A stretch of 64,000 bases of DNA from Flintibacter sp. KGMB00164 (GTDB lineage: Bacteria; Bacillota; Clostridia; Oscillospirales; Oscillospiraceae): positions 558,001 through 622,000 of the forward strand of contig NZ_CP044227.1 in NCBI RefSeq assembly GCF_008727735.1. Reading direction: 5' to 3'. A model generated the notes under the pieces. That model worked only from the letters and a program-made list of their open reading frames with translations, had not been told where the DNA came from and did not search any database. A program made the translations under genes and the position numbers. Shown in pieces: positions 62,518 to 64,000 of the stretch (position 1 is the stretch's first letter; each line of letters opens with the position of its first letter).

Positions 62518-63003
62518 ATGAAACAGACGATTTCCGTTCTGGTAGAAAACCGGGCAGGCGTGCTGAACCGAATTACCGGACTTTTCTCCCGCCGGGCGTT
62601 TAATATCGACTCCCTGGCTGTGGGTGTCACCGATGACCCCACCATCTCCCGCATTACCATTATTGTGGACAGCGGAAACAACGTGGTGGAGCAGGTAGAA
62701 AAGCAGCTCAACAAGCTCATTGAGGTCATCAAGGTCCGGACTCTGGAGGAGAACAACCTTATTGGCCGGGAACTGATGATTTTAAAGGTAAATGCCAACA
62801 ACAAGACCCGCCAGGACATCATGACCATCTGTGAGATCATGGGGGCTAAGGTGGCGGATATTTCTCCCACCTCCCTGACCATGGAGCTGTCTGACACTCC
62901 CGACCGTCTGGATACCTTCCAGTCTATGATGCGCCCCTTCTCCATCTTGGAGGTGGCCCGCACCGGTGTGATTGCAGTACAAAAAGGTGGAGGAAAAATT
63001 TAA
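62518..63003 (+). CDS. ilvN: Acetolactate synthase regulatory subunit IlvN
   Basis: 161 residues; ATG after AAAGGGGGAG. N-terminal ACT domain (ISVLVENRAGVLNRITGLFSR, with the valine-binding surface) and the C-terminal IlvN domain (EIMGAKVADISPTSLTMEL). Controls the large subunit by valine feedback. 16 bases after the first large subunit gene. Confidence 0.95.
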   Translation: MKQTISVLVENRAGVLNRITGLFSRRAFNIDSLAVGVTDDPTISRITIIVDSGNNVVEQVEKQLNKLIEVIKVRTLEENNLIGRELMILKVNANNKTRQDIMTICEIMGAKVADISPTSLTMELSDTPDRLDTFQSMMRPFSILEVARTGVIAVQKGGGKI

Positions 63004-63065
63004 GTTCCTTTTCTCGTGAGAAAAGGAACCAAAAGAGCTTTGTGTAAAACCTTGTTTTGCCTCTT
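63002..63065 (+). repeat. Double-hairpin dispersed element, copy C
   Basis: Begins inside the ilvN stop codon: GTTCCTTTTCTC-GT-GAGAAAAGGAAC, CAAAAGAGCTT, then GTAAAAC-CTT-GTTTTGC. Stem 2 differs from copies A and B yet still pairs. Confidence 0.65.
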
Positions 63066-63113
63066 CCGCTTTGAAGGAGAAAAACACGTTCCTGTATTTT
63101 AGGAGTTGAATCT

Positions 63114-64000
63114 ATGAAAATCAGAGCCACTCAGGCCATCATGGAGTGCCTGCTGGAGCAGGAGGTGGACACCGTCTTCGGCTATCCCGGCGGAACCATC
63201 CTGAATCTCTATGATGAACTGTATAATTATCAAGATAAAATACGTCATGTATTGACTGCTCACGAGCAGGGAGCCTCCCACGCCGCTGACGGCTACGCCC
63301 GCTCTACCGGAAAGGTGGGAGTGTGCTTTGCCACCAGCGGCCCCGGAGCCACCAATCTGACTACCGGCATCGCTACCGCCTACATGGACTCCTCCCCTGT
63401 GGTGTTCATCACCTGCAACGTCAGTGAGAACCTGCTGGGCAAGGACTCCTTCCAGGAGGTAGACATCACCGGTATTGCCATGCCCATCACCAAGGCCACC
63501 TATCTAGTCCGGGATCCCCAGACCATCCCCGACGTGATGCGCCAGGCCTTTGCTGTGGCGGCCACCGGCCGGCCCGGCCCGGTGCTTATCGACTTTTTGA
63601 AGAATGTCACCTTCCTCAACGCCATGATCGACTATGAGTTCATCCCCTGGACCAAGAACCGCTCCACCAACAGCATCCGGGAACTGGCGGTGAACCACGG
63701 TCTGAAGGCGCCCGAGCCCGACCTGGGAGATATCGACAAGCTGGTGGATATGATTGCTCAGGCGGAGCGCCCGCTGATCATCTGCGGCGGCGGCGTGGTT
63801 CGGGGCCGGGCGGATAAACAGTTCCGGGAATTTGCCGAGAAGTTGGACGCGCCGGTGGCCATCACGGTCATGGGCGGCGGCGGCTTCCCCGGTGCTCATC
63901 CCCTCACCACTGGTATGATCGGCATGCACGGCTCCCAGGCCAGTAATGTGGCCTGCAATGAGTGCGACTTGCTTATCGCGGTGGGCTGCCGGTTCTCCGA
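63114..64000 (+). CDS. ilvB: Acetolactate synthase large subunit (second copy, 3' end outside window)
   Basis: 295 codons visible from ATG at 63114, after AGGAGTTGAATCT; open to the window end. E51 in TAHEQGASHAADGYAR, FGYPGGTILNLYDEL, SGPGATNLTTGIATAYMD, and FQEVDITGIAMPITKATY are standard catabolic/biosynthetic acetolactate synthase motifs, closer to typical IlvB than the first copy. The FAD/ThDP C-terminal half is not in the window. Presumably the same T-box operon. Confidence 0.92.
   Translation, partial: MKIRATQAIMECLLEQEVDTVFGYPGGTILNLYDELYNYQDKIRHVLTAHEQGASHAADGYARSTGKVGVCFATSGPGATNLTTGIATAYMDSSPVVFITCNVSENLLGKDSFQEVDITGIAMPITKATYLVRDPQTIPDVMRQAFAVAATGRPGPVLIDFLKNVTFLNAMIDYEFIPWTKNRSTNSIRELAVNHGLKAPEPDLGDIDKLVDMIAQAERPLIICGGGVVRGRADKQFREFAEKLDAPVAITVMGGGGFPGAHPLTTGMIGMHGSQASNVACNECDLLIAVGCRFS

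Overview
The window looks like chromosome of a Gram-positive-type gut Clostridium relative, most like Oscillospiraceae of the Flavonifractor/Intestinimonas kind. This is judged from RNase J, many S-layer-homology (SLH) surface proteins, an anaerobic cbi cobalamin operon, class III fructose-bisphosphatase, T-box and cobalamin leaders, strong GGAGG ribosome sites and frequent TTG/GTG starts. The genus is inferred from protein style and was not searched.

Layout. 1-981 is the end of RNase J, followed by a run of hairpins. 1502-31200 is the most unusual part: six cassettes, each a large exported SLH protein gene (+) convergent with a small gene (-) coding for a phage-tail-fibre-like protein. Every SLH gene has the same 5' leader (short uORF, hairpin, ribosome-site-masking arm). 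Five are preceded by GTCTACC repeats in exact 11-bp phase, three before and two after a terminator hairpin. Every small gene has an inverted repeat that would pair over its own start codon. SLH cores and small-gene C-termini each fall into two classes, and the classes match in all six cassettes. A cation transporter, an OmpR/PhoB-type two-component system and an HtrA protease lie between cassettes 5 and 6. An IS200/IS605 element sits inside cassette 6.

31391-45045 holds an AraC regulator, a kinase-like/amidase pair, a TetR-controlled MacA/MacB-like export operon that ends in a seventh SLH gene, a HAD phosphatase, a FeoA-FeoB fusion, and a two-gene set with a lipoprotein nuclease. 45208-53289 is a nine-gene corrin-ring operon (cbiK-D-L-F-G-H-J-ET-C, minus strand) behind a TTGACA promoter and a cobalamin riboswitch. 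53291-60424 carries a D-amino-acid aminotransferase, fbp, a MATE pump and a tightly overlapping epimerase/NUDIX/ketopantoate-reductase-like set. 60512-64000 is a T-box-controlled branched-chain amino acid operon with ilvB-like, ilvN and a second ilvB-like gene cut by the window end.

How it fits together. The array looks like a duplicated, strongly expressed and probably diversifying cell-surface locus. The adjacent two-component system and protease are natural but unproven candidates for controlling it. The rest is ordinary metabolism and transport with well-marked regulatory RNA. Small hairpin elements recur directly after stop codons at three places.
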